A DNA stretch of 36,634 nucleotides from a virus. Both the position numbers and the translations under genes were made by a program. The notes beneath the pieces were generated by a model. That model did not search any database, was not told where the DNA came from, and worked only from the letters and a program-made list of their open reading frames with translations. The DNA is taken from positions 1 to 36,634 of the IMG/VR virus record IMGVR_UViG_3300020202_000057. One strand, 5' to 3'. Positions 1-6,453 of the stretch are shown here, piece after piece (position 1 is the stretch's first letter; every line of letters begins with the position of its first letter).

Positions 1-127
1 ATGGGGTATGCTACGACCCTCATCCACCATGTCAGGGAACTAGCGAAGCATCTCTAAAAACTAAATCTTCTGTAGGAAAGCTCCGGCAAAACCGGGGTTT
101 TTGTTTTGCGCTCCCTCCCGTCCCTTC
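1..127. repeat. Terminal direct repeat (circle junction, copy 1)
   Basis: Bases 1-127 are identical to 36508-36634. A perfect repeat of exactly 127 bp at contig ends is the usual sign of a circular molecule closed by a de Bruijn assembler with k=127, so the two copies are probably one locus. The real leader of the early operon therefore runs from about 36423 through the junction to base 214. A genuine short terminal redundancy cannot be excluded from sequence alone. Confidence 0.9.
81..107 (+). terminator. Intrinsic terminator in the early leader
   Basis: CTCCGG (81-86) pairs with CCGGGG (92-97, one G-U) around the loop CAAAA, followed by TTTTTGTTTT at 98-107. The second copy lies at 36588-36614. 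It lies between the early promoter and the first genes, and its left arm overlaps a sequence (75-84) that can pair instead with 36446-36455, so it looks like a conditional terminator. Confidence 0.75.
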
Positions 128-214
128 ATTTTCAATTGAAGCAATCGACGCGACGGGGGGAGCGCAGAGCACGAAATGTGCTCGGTCGTTATCAGCAATT
201 AAACATTAAAAACT

Positions 215-322
215 ATGGACAACATCGAGTACTACGTCACGCGAGTCTATACCTGGACGGGCTTCCTGTTCATCCTCGCCATGATCGTCTACGGCGTCTA
301 CAGCGCCACGCAGATTCTCTAA
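215..322 (+). CDS. 35-residue single-span membrane protein
   Basis: A 35-residue frame (MDNIEYYVTRVYTWTG at the start) with one hydrophobic helix at about residues 15-30 (TGFLFILAMIVYGVY) and a short polar tail. No family is recognised. ATG 215 follows AT-rich DNA (aattaaacattaaaaact) with no Shine-Dalgarno, like most genes here. It is the first gene downstream of the conditional terminator at 81-107, so it would be expressed with the early operon. Possible roles such as superinfection exclusion or host membrane modulation are guesses. The strong membrane-helix pattern supports it being a real gene. Confidence 0.6.
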   Translation: MDNIEYYVTRVYTWTGFLFILAMIVYGVYSATQIL

Positions 323-332
323 TTCCCTGTAA

Positions 333-421
333 GGAGGGCACGTCGAAGCCTTCCATTTAACAGCCTTGCATCCTCCTATCTCCACTCATTTCAGGCGCAA
401 GCCCGTCGTTCCCTGCAAGGC
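333..421 (+). promoter_or_regulatory. Two hairpins between the membrane gene and the recombination operon
   Basis: GGAGGGC (333-339) pairs with GCCTTCC (348-354, one G-U) over an 8-nt loop. Further on, GCCTTGCA (363-370) pairs perfectly with TGCAAGGC (414-421), enclosing a small GGC-GCAA-GCC hairpin. No convincing gene occupies 323-458. This is probably leader or inter-gene RNA structure affecting read-through into the gene at 459; the function is inferred from position only. Confidence 0.4.
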
Positions 422-458
422 GGCGACGTATGAGGGGAGGTAAGAGGGACACTGACTT

Positions 459-623
459 ATGGAAAACCCAGAACCAGATAAGGAGGTCGAAAAGATTACT
501 AAAACCTTCCGCACCCCGGACTCCGAAATCTCTAAACTCCTTGAATCCACGGGATTCTACGACGAACCCATAGAGGTCTTCGAGCCGCAGGAGGAGGATA
601 ACTTGGAGCAAGATGACCTATGA
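459..623 (+). CDS. 54-residue acidic protein upstream of ERF
   Basis: A 54-residue, very acidic frame (begins MENPEPDKEVEKITKTF, ends LEQDDL). Its TGA at 621-623 overlaps the ATG of the ERF gene (620-622) in an ATGA arrangement, which suggests translational coupling. No domain is recognised. The acidic, probably disordered character and the position before the recombination genes would suit a small partner protein, but that is conjecture. The frame is supported by its overlap with ERF and by lying on the same strand as the dense early operon. Confidence 0.6.
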   Translation: MENPEPDKEVEKITKTFRTPDSEISKLLESTGFYDEPIEVFEPQEEDNLEQDDL

Positions 624-1423
624 AAGACCCAACCAAAGAAGTAGCAGTCGCACCGAGAAAGGACAGCCTTTCCGTGGAAACTCTGCTCTCAGAAGCCGTC
701 AAGAATAACGTGCCCGTGGAAACCCTTGAGAGGCTCCTCGCTATGAGGGAGAAGATCAAGGCAGAAGCCGCACGCGAATCCTTCAACGCTTCCATGGCGG
801 CGTTTCAGTCGGACTGCCCGATCATCAAGAAGACCAAGGAGGTGAACACGAATTCGGGACGCGGGTATTCCTACGCCCCCATCGAATCCATCGTCTCTCA
901 GGTTAAGAAGCTCCTACAAAAGCACGGTTTCTCCTACTCCACGAACATGGAGCTATCGGAGAACGGCGTGAAGGTAGCAGTCAAAGTGACCCATGTGGAC
1001 GGCCACTTTGAGGTGACGGACATGGAAGTTCCCCTCGGGACGCAGACGAACCTCATGTCCAAGTCTCAGGTCGTGGCGGCCGCGCAGACCTTCGCCAAGC
1101 GCTACGCCTTCTGCAACGCCTTCGGGATTCTTACAGGAGACGAGGATAACGATACCGCACCCACGAACGGCTACGACACCTCGGACGTGCCGGATGACGT
1201 GCCTGCCGTGTCCTACGGAGCGGATACAAGCGACGAGAAAGATCTTGTGGACGAGCAGAAGAAAAAAATCTTTGCCCTCTCCCAGAGGCTCGGCTCCCGC
1301 AACACCAAACCAGCGATTACCTCCCTTGTGAAGGAATTAACGGGCTACGATCTCAAGAAAGAACACTACCCTGCCATTATCAGCACCCTCGAAGGGGTAC
1401 TTAAAGCTGAATCCAATGCCTAA
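620..1423 (+). CDS. erf: ERF-family single-strand annealing recombinase
   Basis: A 267-residue ERF-superfamily protein. These phage proteins bind single-stranded DNA and anneal complementary strands during recombination, repair and circularisation. The family core spans about residues 30-180, with a helical entry (ESFNASMAAFQSDCP), the signature YSYAPIESIVSQVKKLL, and the closing segment SQVVAAAQTFAKRYAFCNAFGI followed by the acidic GDEDNDT. Residues 185-215 form an acidic linker, and the C-terminal tail (about 220-267) is a helical segment of the type that often binds phage SSB or other partners. The start overlaps the upstream gene by four bases, and the next gene begins 8 bp before this stop. 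Confidence 0.92.
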   Translation: MKDPTKEVAVAPRKDSLSVETLLSEAVKNNVPVETLERLLAMREKIKAEAARESFNASMAAFQSDCPIIKKTKEVNTNSGRGYSYAPIESIVSQVKKLLQKHGFSYSTNMELSENGVKVAVKVTHVDGHFEVTDMEVPLGTQTNLMSKSQVVAAAQTFAKRYAFCNAFGILTGDEDNDTAPTNGYDTSDVPDDVPAVSYGADTSDEKDLVDEQKKKIFALSQRLGSRNTKPAITSLVKELTGYDLKKEHYPAIISTLEGVLKAESNA

Positions 1424-1826
1424 AACACTCACCAAGAAAGAGAAGCGGGATGAGTTGGTATCTGATTCCGACCTTCTCGAAGACGTGATGGAGAGGATCG
1501 CGGAGATTGAAGCTGTCCTGGAGCCTCTGAAGGCTCAGGAAAAGGAACTCCGCGCCAGCCTCGCCGAGAGCCTGCTTAGACGGGGCCTCAGCTTCGTCAA
1601 GACAACTTCCGGCCTCGGCTTCGGCCTAGTCACCCGCTCCACCTTCGGCATCAAAGAAGGCCAGGAAGACAAGGCGCGGGAGTGGGCCATCAAGAACGGC
1701 TTTGTACAGCCGGACAAGGGCCGCATCTCCGCCTTCTTCAAGAAAGTCCTGCCCTCGGAAACGCCGGACTGGATTGAGGAGCGAGTCACGCGCTCTCTCC
1801 AGGTGCGGGGAAGCGAAGAAGAATAA
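1416..1826 (+). CDS. ERF-linked coiled-coil protein (Gam/Gp157-like position)
   Basis: A 136-residue protein. Residues 1-55 are a charged coiled coil (ELVSDSDLLEDVMERIAEIEAV). The rest is a compact domain with WAIKNGFVQPDKGRISAFFKKV and a C-terminal VTRSLQVR strand. It overlaps the end of erf by 8 bp, so the two are co-translated. In many phages an ERF or Rad52-like gene is followed by a coiled-coil protein of the Gam (host nuclease inhibitor) or siphovirus Gp157 type. This one fits by layout and architecture, but I do not see a decisive motif. Recombination accessory protein is the best inference. Confidence 0.7.
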   Translation: MPKTLTKKEKRDELVSDSDLLEDVMERIAEIEAVLEPLKAQEKELRASLAESLLRRGLSFVKTTSGLGFGLVTRSTFGIKEGQEDKAREWAIKNGFVQPDKGRISAFFKKVLPSETPDWIEERVTRSLQVRGSEEE

Positions 1827-1838
1827 ACCACCACGAAT

Positions 1839-1970
1839 ATGACACCAAAAGAATACAACAAGACTTGGTACTGGAGCTTCATTCCTCGTTGGGGGACTCT
1901 GAATCCCAAGAAGGTTGTCTCTGCTGATCCCGTAAGAATATTCGGATTCTTTATCGGCTGTAAGGCCTAA
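1839..1970 (+). CDS. 43-residue aromatic-rich hypothetical protein
   Basis: A short frame, MTPKEYNKTWYWSFIPRW at the start and FGFFIGCKA at the end. It is rich in Trp, Tyr and Phe with scattered lysines and could lie at a membrane surface or bind a partner. It fills the space between the coiled-coil gene and the winged-helix gene on the same strand, with 12 nt to the upstream stop. No Shine-Dalgarno is visible. No family is recognised. Confidence 0.5.
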   Translation: MTPKEYNKTWYWSFIPRWGTLNPKKVVSADPVRIFGFFIGCKA

Positions 1971-2041
1971 ATCGCGCGGCCCAACTATCCCTGGGCAAAG
2001 GAATAATCGCCTCTCCCCTCCGCTCCTTTACGGGGGCGGGG

Positions 2042-2521
2042 ATGGGGAAACGAAACATGATCCAAGACACCTCCCTAACAGCCTACGCAGAAATACACCC
2101 CGCTCTCGGAGCGATGCATGTGGCTGTGGTGGACGTGTTCAAGGCTTCCCCTGGTCGAGACTTCTCTAACTCCGAACTCGCCGCCAAGCTCACCTGGACG
2201 ATTAACCGGGTGACGCCGCGGGTGAATGAGTTGCGGAAAATGGGAATCTTGGAGGAAAGCGTAAAACGTCCCTGCCGCGTTACAGGGCGCATGGTGCATA
2301 GCTGGCAACTCACGGGTAGGGTGACACGCAATGCGCCTCAAACTTTCAAAGAAACGACATTTAAGCAGGTTCCGAGCCGGTCTGTACGCGGACTGACGCG
2401 AGTGATTAAGGAAACTGAAGGAAAGATAACGTGCTCCTGCCCCGGCTTCCTCCGGTGGGGGAGATGCCGCCACTTACGGGAGATTAAGAAACCCCAAGAT
2501 TTAATGGTTCCTCTTTTCTAA
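2042..2521 (+). CDS. Winged-helix protein with C-terminal SWIM zinc finger
   Basis: A 159-residue protein with two parts. Residues about 25-95 resemble a winged helix-turn-helix (VVDVFKASPGRDFSNSELAAKL, then TINRVTPRVNELRKMGIL and a basic wing). Residues 131-144 form a CxC-x8-CxH pattern (Cys131, Cys133, Cys142, His144), the SWIM zinc-finger signature known from DNA- and protein-binding proteins. Their combination suggests a DNA-binding protein for replication or recombination, in keeping with the erf and replication-initiator neighbours. ATG 2042 is used here. ATG 2057, five codons later and preceded by AAAC, is an equally plausible start. Confidence 0.75.
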   Translation: MGKRNMIQDTSLTAYAEIHPALGAMHVAVVDVFKASPGRDFSNSELAAKLTWTINRVTPRVNELRKMGILEESVKRPCRVTGRMVHSWQLTGRVTRNAPQTFKETTFKQVPSRSVRGLTRVIKETEGKITCSCPGFLRWGRCRHLREIKKPQDLMVPLF

Positions 2522-2523
2522 AC

Positions 2524-3036
2524 ATGGCACACAACGGTTGGGTAAAACTGCATAGAAAACTCCTAGACAACCCCCTCGCCGGGAATCCCCAGTGGGCCTG
2601 GCTGTGGATAGTGCTTCTCCTCAAGGCGAGTCACCAGGACAAAGTGATCATGTGGAACGGGAAACCGAGGCTCCTGAAGGCTGGAGCGCTCATCACCGGA
2701 CGCAATAAATTAGCCAAAGAATCTAGGTTGTCCCCCTCCACCGTCGAGCGCGCTTTGGCCTATTTAGAGGCCGGACAGCAAATCGGACAGGTCAAGAATT
2801 CCAAATTCCGCTTAATTAGCATAGTGAAGTGGAAGAAGTACCAGGAGCAGCGGACAGCAAAAAAACACATACAAGAAGATAAAGAAGTAAAAGAATTAAA
2901 TCTTAGGAATTTTAGGATCAGAGAAATACGGGGCTCCCCAGGGGAGCGGGAGCGGCGGATCAAGGCAGAAGGTGGGATGTTCTTGGGGGAGCTGATGGCA
3001 GAGATGGGCTTGCCAGCGAGGGAGATAACAGCTTAG
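2524..3036 (+). CDS. Phage replication initiator / replisome organiser
   Basis: A 170-residue protein. The N-terminal pattern (GWVKLHRKLLDNPL, then WLWIVLLLKASH, a G-rich turn, LKAGALITGRNKLAKESRLSPSTVERALAYLE) is the helix-turn-helix domain found at the start of many phage replication proteins of the O/DnaD-like organiser type, which bind the origin and help load the helicase. The segment IVKWKKYQEQRT is the usual end of this domain. The C-terminal 60 residues are charged and helical and could contact a host loader or helicase. The gene starts 2 nt after the winged-helix/SWIM gene. No phage helicase or polymerase follows, so host replication enzymes are probably recruited. Confidence 0.82.
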   Translation: MAHNGWVKLHRKLLDNPLAGNPQWAWLWIVLLLKASHQDKVIMWNGKPRLLKAGALITGRNKLAKESRLSPSTVERALAYLEAGQQIGQVKNSKFRLISIVKWKKYQEQRTAKKHIQEDKEVKELNLRNFRIREIRGSPGERERRIKAEGGMFLGELMAEMGLPAREITA

Positions 3037-3039
3037 GGT

Positions 3040-3258
3040 ATGAAAACAAAAATAGGCACATTCATGGGAAAAATGATCGAGGAAATGACTCGCGAGGAAT
3101 TACTTGAGTTCGCGGCCTGGGCCATGAGGGAGATTTATGAGCTTCAGAAAATTGAGAGGGAAACCGAAGATTACAGGCTTGAACAGGAATTAAACAGGAC
3201 ATTCCCACCAAGGGATATGAGTTTCTTAGGGATTCTTAAGAGGGGGTTTAGAAGCTAA
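3040..3258 (+). CDS. 72-residue helical hypothetical protein
   Basis: A charged helical protein (KMIEEMTREELLEFAAWAMREIYELQKIERETEDYRLEQEL) that ends in a basic tail LGILKRGFRS. It has no recognised domain. It begins 3 nt after the replication initiator, so it belongs to the same operon, and could be a small replication partner. That role is inferred from position only. Confidence 0.65.
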   Translation: MKTKIGTFMGKMIEEMTREELLEFAAWAMREIYELQKIERETEDYRLEQELNRTFPPRDMSFLGILKRGFRS

Positions 3259-3270
3259 CACACTGAGGGC

Positions 3271-3438
3271 ATGAAAACGGGAATATTTCTGATAGTTCTA
3301 GGTTCGATAGGGTTTGCGGCGGGTGCTTTTGGCGGCCCTGTGGCCTTTGAAGTAGTGAAGTTCTTTTACTCGGCTTTCGGTGTTGTCCTTATGTTTGTGG
3401 TCGGCGTAATGCTTATTTTGTTAGATAAACAGTCTTAA
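3271..3438 (+). CDS. 55-residue two-span membrane protein
   Basis: Two hydrophobic helices, about residues 4-22 (GIFLIVLGSIGFAAGAF) and 33-51 (YSAFGVVLMFVVGVMLILL), are joined by a short loop and followed by DKQS. The shape is holin-like, but the gene lies in the early operon far from the lysis genes, so a membrane role in takeover or superinfection exclusion is at least as likely. ATG 3271 follows gagggc 4-9 nt upstream, a possible weak Shine-Dalgarno. Confidence 0.65.
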   Translation: MKTGIFLIVLGSIGFAAGAFGGPVAFEVVKFFYSAFGVVLMFVVGVMLILLDKQS

Positions 3439-3450
3439 CCCCCTAACCCC

Positions 3451-3594
3451 ATGAAAGAAGAACTGGAAAAACTAATCAGTGAAAGGTTGGAGGAACTTAG
3501 TGAGGTTTGGATCCCAGAGGCTGATGAACGGGAGGAAATAGAGGAGAGAATTAAAACACTTAAAAAGCTAAAAAACGCCTTATTTGGCTGGTAA
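3451..3594 (+). CDS. 47-residue acidic coiled-coil protein
   Basis: Almost entirely helical and charged (MKEELEKLISERLEELSEVW, then EEIEERIKTLKKLKNALFGW). It would form an antiparallel helical hairpin or a coiled-coil dimer. No family is recognised. It sits 12 nt after the membrane protein and 4 nt before the next gene, within the early operon. Confidence 0.6.
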   Translation: MKEELEKLISERLEELSEVWIPEADEREEIEERIKTLKKLKNALFGW

Positions 3595-3598
3595 TCTC

Positions 3599-3814
3599 AT
3601 GGTCAACCTCCCCCACAAGAAGGTAGTGAAGGGTTACGCAGTGATAAAACAGTCTCCGTTCACCCCCGCAAAATACCGCTTCATGTTCACGATTTTTAAG
3701 GCCAAGATTGACGCGGATGCTTTTCTTGGAGAGGAGGTACATCCCTCTCAAAAAGCTAGGGTCGTCCCCTGCGAAATCCACTACCACTTACCCGTTAAGA
3801 AGAAAGGAAAATGA
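3599..3814 (+). CDS. 71-residue hypothetical protein, paralogue of 30376-30564
   Basis: A small beta-rich protein ending in ARVVPCEIHYHLPVKKKGK. Its C-terminus matches the minus-strand protein at 30376-30564 (DRVPCTVQISYTLPTKKKG), and both genes are followed by a member of the same W-FD...FI family, so a two-gene unit seems to have been duplicated or acquired twice. ATG 3599 lies 4 nt after the upstream stop and is preferred over a TTG at 3584. Its stop overlaps the next ATG (ATGA). Confidence 0.65.
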   Translation: MVNLPHKKVVKGYAVIKQSPFTPAKYRFMFTIFKAKIDADAFLGEEVHPSQKARVVPCEIHYHLPVKKKGK

Positions 3815-3993
3815 ACACAAAAGAGCACTACAACCTCGAATGTCACTGCACGAATTGCGCGCTTAATTTCTTCGCAGAAATCCCCTTTGGGGAAGACGCG
3901 AACGAATCACTCTATGGCTCTGGTATCTACTATGGGAAAGAAAGCGTCACCTGCCCTAAGTGCGGGTCTTACAAGGTAACGAAACGACTATGA
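3811..3993 (+). CDS. 60-residue double-knuckle zinc-ribbon protein
   Basis: It carries CxCxxC near the N-terminus (Cys11, Cys13, Cys16) and CPKC near the C-terminus (VTCPKCGSYKVTKRL), the layout of a small zinc ribbon that binds nucleic acid or protein. It overlaps both neighbours by four bases (ATGA at each end), which indicates a translationally coupled set. The exact partner is unknown. Confidence 0.7.
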   Translation: MNTKEHYNLECHCTNCALNFFAEIPFGEDANESLYGSGIYYGKESVTCPKCGSYKVTKRL

Positions 3994-4541
3994 CCCCCTC
4001 CCAGAACAGGTGTTGCCCCGAGTGCTATTTGAATAAAAACGGCGCGATCAAGGGCGGGAAGTGTTTCTGTTCCTGCCATGTCGCTAAGAGTTGTTGTGCC
4101 TTCTGCAAGGAGGGCGGCGATTACCAAATCCGCAGGTGTAAGGATTGCTCTTGTCACTCCACCAGAGAAGCCGTCAAAGCCGCCGAGAAAGCTCTTGAGA
4201 CTCATAATCAGACCTTTAAGAGGTTGGCGGCGTATGACAAAGGAGACACCCCCTCCCCCAGTAGTACAGAGTGGGAGGAACACTTTGACAAAATCTGGTA
4301 TAGGGCAGAGATTCCCGATTTCGCGCAAGATACCCGTTTTGTCTTAAAATCCTTCATCTCCTCCCTCCTCCGCGAGAAGGAAGACGAGATACGGGGGCGG
4401 GAACGAGAAAGAATCTTTTTTCTCCTCAAAGAGACCCGAGATGCGGCCCCTGAGAGGGGGTGGGGAAACGAGAAGTTCTTGGATGCCTTACTAAAGTCAA
4501 TTAAAAGTTTGGGGGCCTCCCCCGCCACTAAGGGGGAATGA
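3990..4541 (+). CDS. Cys-rich N-terminus plus W-FD...FI domain protein
   Basis: A 183-residue protein. Residues 8-60 hold a dense Cys/His cluster (CCPEC, CFCSCH, CCAFC, CKDCSCH) that must bind two or more zinc ions. The C-terminal half has WEEHFDKIW followed by LKSFISSLLREKEDEI and a long charged helix. The latter pattern recurs in 30014-30379 and, more weakly, in 5350-5646, and I know it from uncharacterised phage proteins. ATG 3990 overlaps the previous stop in ATGA and is preferred over GTG 3960. The function is unknown; the zinc cluster favours nucleic-acid or protein binding. Confidence 0.7.
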   Translation: MTPSQNRCCPECYLNKNGAIKGGKCFCSCHVAKSCCAFCKEGGDYQIRRCKDCSCHSTREAVKAAEKALETHNQTFKRLAAYDKGDTPSPSSTEWEEHFDKIWYRAEIPDFAQDTRFVLKSFISSLLREKEDEIRGRERERIFFLLKETRDAAPERGWGNEKFLDALLKSIKSLGASPATKGE

Positions 4542-4544
4542 AAT

Positions 4545-4697
4545 ATGACAGAAACAACTAATTTAAATCTCCCGCTCCTTTGCCGGGAATGTGACCAAGA
4601 AATTATCCGCATTCATGTGCCCCATGAGGCATACGAAGTGTGGAAATGCCCTAAGCATGGGCTTGTACATGAAGCTCATATCGTCTCAAAGCTATGA
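4545..4697 (+). CDS. 50-residue zinc-finger protein
   Basis: Contains CREC at residues 13-16 and CPKHGLVHEAH at about 35-45, a CxxC...CxxH-type zinc site. Its TGA overlaps the next ATG (4694) in an ATGA. Small isolated zinc fingers of this kind are common in phage early operons, and the role is unknown. Confidence 0.65.
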   Translation: MTETTNLNLPLLCRECDQEIIRIHVPHEAYEVWKCPKHGLVHEAHIVSKL

Positions 4698-5164
4698 AAG
4701 ACCCTCTAACCAGAGTAAGAGAAGCGGTGATACAGGCGGTGCCGGAGATTTTGGAATTGAAAGAAGGGTGCGAAGTTAGGATATGGCGCAAAAACAATAC
4801 AGAACCCTGGTCAGCGACAGTCATTCTCCCCTGTGTTGGGATAGGTTATTGGTATTGTGTCGCCTTCCATGACACCTTCCCTAAAATCGGAAAGATAACA
4901 ACCTTCCACCAATCTAAAGACAGAATTAAAATCCTCGGCCGCCCTATCTGTCTCGCCGACGTTCTTCTTGCGATAGGCCCGAGTACTAAAAATCGGGGCC
5001 CTGTCTACTGTACCTCGGAGGGGGTACTCATCGACTTCAACAACAGAGAGGAGGGAGGGGCTATCTGGAACCTCCACGAAGACGACCTCTCCAAGCAGTC
5101 GCCAGAGTGCATTGAGTTCCTCGCCTCCTTACTCACTAAGGACGGCTTAACAGATAATAAATAG
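4694..5164 (+). CDS. Conserved phage hypothetical protein (GRPI.LADVLLAI family)
   Basis: A 156-residue protein. The N-terminus is helical (LTRVREAVIQAVPEILELKEGCEVRIW), the middle is beta-rich, and the centre carries IKILGRPICLADVLLAI, followed by a C-terminal IWNLHEDDLSKQSPECIEFLASLL. I recognise this combination as a recurrent phage protein of unknown function, often in early or replication regions. It is coupled to the preceding zinc finger through an ATGA overlap. No catalytic motif is visible. Confidence 0.75.
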   Translation: MKDPLTRVREAVIQAVPEILELKEGCEVRIWRKNNTEPWSATVILPCVGIGYWYCVAFHDTFPKIGKITTFHQSKDRIKILGRPICLADVLLAIGPSTKNRGPVYCTSEGVLIDFNNREEGGAIWNLHEDDLSKQSPECIEFLASLLTKDGLTDNK

Positions 5165-5167
5165 GAT

Positions 5168-5338
5168 ATGAAAGAAAAACTGCCGACGCTTCAGGAAGCG
5201 AAAGAGCAAAAACACTGGAGTTATTACATGCGAAATCTGCTCTCTGTCCATCTTGAGACGGATTTACCAGAATATGATATTCGGAAAATCTTAAATTGGG
5301 TCGCGGAACATCGGCACGATTTACTCCTAAAGCCCTAA
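5168..5338 (+). CDS. 56-residue hypothetical protein
   Basis: A helical, mixed-charge protein (PTLQEAKEQKHWSYYMRNLL, then YDIRKILNWVAEHRHDLLLKP). It begins 3 nt after the previous stop. The segment LNWVAEHRH resembles the C-terminus of the protein at 5798-5917 (LDWVANQKPQ), so the two may be distant relatives. No known domain. Confidence 0.6.
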   Translation: MKEKLPTLQEAKEQKHWSYYMRNLLSVHLETDLPEYDIRKILNWVAEHRHDLLLKP

Positions 5339-5349
5339 CCCCTCACCCC

Positions 5350-5646
5350 ATGCACCACAAAGAACATCCGGTATTGGAGGAGAAGCTGGCGCAATTCAAA
5401 CAGAGGTTTTGGGAGCACCGCATTCCTAGCAATACCAAACAAGCTAAAGACATAGAGGACTTCCTCCGCGAAACCTTCACCGCAGGACAGAAGGTAGGGT
5501 ACATGGCTGCGGTGGGGGAGGCAAAGGAAACCCTTGAAGGAATGATCTCTCTGATACCAACTTCAGAAGGAGAAAAGCGCAATAAAGTCATAAATGAAGC
5601 CATAAAAGCCCTCTCCTCCCTAGAAGCTAACCAGACAAAACCATGA
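5350..5646 (+). CDS. 98-residue helical protein of the FI/FLR family
   Basis: Residues 10-60 read LEEKLAQFKQRFWEHRIP and IEDFLRETFTAGQKVGYMAAVGEAKETLEGM, resembling the RF/FD plus FI...helix layout of 3990-4541 and 30014-30379. The C-terminus ends EANQTKP, nearly the same as the end of the next protein (EANQTKG). ATG 5350 follows CTCACCCC; a longer frame from an alternative codon at 5296 would overlap the previous gene by 43 bp and is not preferred. Function unknown. Confidence 0.6.
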   Translation: MHHKEHPVLEEKLAQFKQRFWEHRIPSNTKQAKDIEDFLRETFTAGQKVGYMAAVGEAKETLEGMISLIPTSEGEKRNKVINEAIKALSSLEANQTKP

Positions 5647-5801
5647 TGGAAACCCAAATGTTTATATGGCACGACGCAACCACGAAAAGGAGCGTCTCTG
5701 TGGGTTCTAAAAAGCCTCTTACGGTTTCTCTTAAAAAGAAGCTCGTAAAATTGGCGGAACTCTTGGATAAGCACAACGAGGCTAATCAGACAAAAGGATG
5801 A
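5643..5801 (+). CDS. 52-residue basic hypothetical protein
   Basis: Starts MMETQMFIWHDATTKRSVSVG, continues with a lysine-rich helix (LTVSLKKKLVKLAELL) and ends HNEANQTKG. The start overlaps the previous stop by 4 nt and the end overlaps the next ATG (ATGA). The EANQTK tail repeats that of the gene before, at both DNA and protein level, a sign of local duplication. Confidence 0.6.
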   Translation: MMETQMFIWHDATTKRSVSVGSKKPLTVSLKKKLVKLAELLDKHNEANQTKG

Positions 5802-5917
5802 TTTACGCCAACGAGCCTTTATTCATTAAACGCTGGAAAGAGAAACTGCGCCTTTCTTTTGCAGGGGAATATCGCCGGAAGGTATTAGATTGGGTGGCTA
5901 ACCAAAAACCACAATGA
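5798..5917 (+). CDS. 39-residue hypothetical protein
   Basis: Reads MIYANEPLFIKRWKEKLRLSF at the start and YRRKVLDWVANQKPQ at the end. It is basic and helical with no recognised family. It overlaps both neighbours by 4 nt (ATGA), so it is embedded in a chain of coupled small genes. Confidence 0.5.
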   Translation: MIYANEPLFIKRWKEKLRLSFAGEYRRKVLDWVANQKPQ

Positions 5918-6072
5918 CACCCCTGACACAAAGATCGGCAAGACTGCTTTGCTTTTTTCTGGGCCACGATATGTTTTTTGAATGGGGTATTAATTGGTGG
6001 GGAGAGAACGGGCGTGACTGGTATTGCGTGCGCTGCGGCATAGAGAGGGAGGGGCGGGAAGCTAACCACTAA
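5914..6072 (+). CDS. 52-residue Trp-rich CxxC protein
   Basis: Begins MTPLTQRSARLLCFFLGHDMF and carries WGINWWGENGRDWYCVRCGIER. Only one CxxC pair is visible near the end; a further Cys and His lie in the N-terminal part (LLCFFLGHD). The pattern FFLGHDxxF...WYCVRCG resembles short phage zinc-binding proteins. ATG 5914 overlaps the previous TGA. Confidence 0.55.
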   Translation: MTPLTQRSARLLCFFLGHDMFFEWGINWWGENGRDWYCVRCGIEREGREANH

Positions 6073-6077
6073 AGGGG

Positions 6078-6308
6078 ATGAACCTACCACCTTCAAAAGA
6101 GTATCTGAGTATTTGTGGTTGCTGTCGTGCAACCTATGACCACACGGGTAAAACGGGTTACTGGTGCCAACTCTCCTTCCAAAATATTGAAACAAAAGGC
6201 CTCTGCGAGTTCTGTAATCCTCGAAACAAAGACTGGTACAACCATCGTCCTGACCACTTTAGGGAAAGCTGCCGGAACAGAGAAGGAATTAACCACCCCA
6301 CTCCCTAA
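6078..6308 (+). CDS. 76-residue zinc-ribbon hypothetical protein
   Basis: Two Cys pairs, CGCC at about residues 13-16 and CEFC at about 43-46, would bind one zinc. Between them lies YDHTGKTGYWCQLSFQN, and a His/Arg-rich tail follows. ATG 6078 follows aaagggg, a possible weak ribosome site. No assigned function. Confidence 0.6.
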   Translation: MNLPPSKEYLSICGCCRATYDHTGKTGYWCQLSFQNIETKGLCEFCNPRNKDWYNHRPDHFRESCRNREGINHPTP

Positions 6309-6313
6309 GAGGT

Positions 6314-6448
6314 ATGACTCTTGAAGACCTTCTCTACGAAGCCTATACACGGCAGATCATCCGTTTAAAACTGGCAGGGCAGTGGCGGCGCGCAGCAACC
6401 CTGACCCTTAAAAGGGATTTAGCGATCTACGAGTTAAACAAGGAATAA
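6314..6448 (+). CDS. 44-residue basic helical protein
   Basis: MTLEDLLYEAYTRQIIRLKL is followed by AGQWRRAATLTLKRDLAIYELNKE. The whole chain is predicted helical and basic. It fits the 5-nt gaps on each side of the early operon. No known family. Confidence 0.55.
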   Translation: MTLEDLLYEAYTRQIIRLKLAGQWRRAATLTLKRDLAIYELNKE

Positions 6449-6453
6449 CAACC

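Noticed and set aside
106-360. An 84-residue frame at the window start
   Set aside because: Starts at a non-ATG codon within the terminator T-run, is Arg/His-rich and overlaps the more credible 35-residue membrane protein in another frame.
3271-3438. Early two-span membrane protein as the holin
   Set aside because: It has a holin-like shape, but a better holin lies between the cell-wall hydrolases at 29237-29437; early position does not suit lysis timing.
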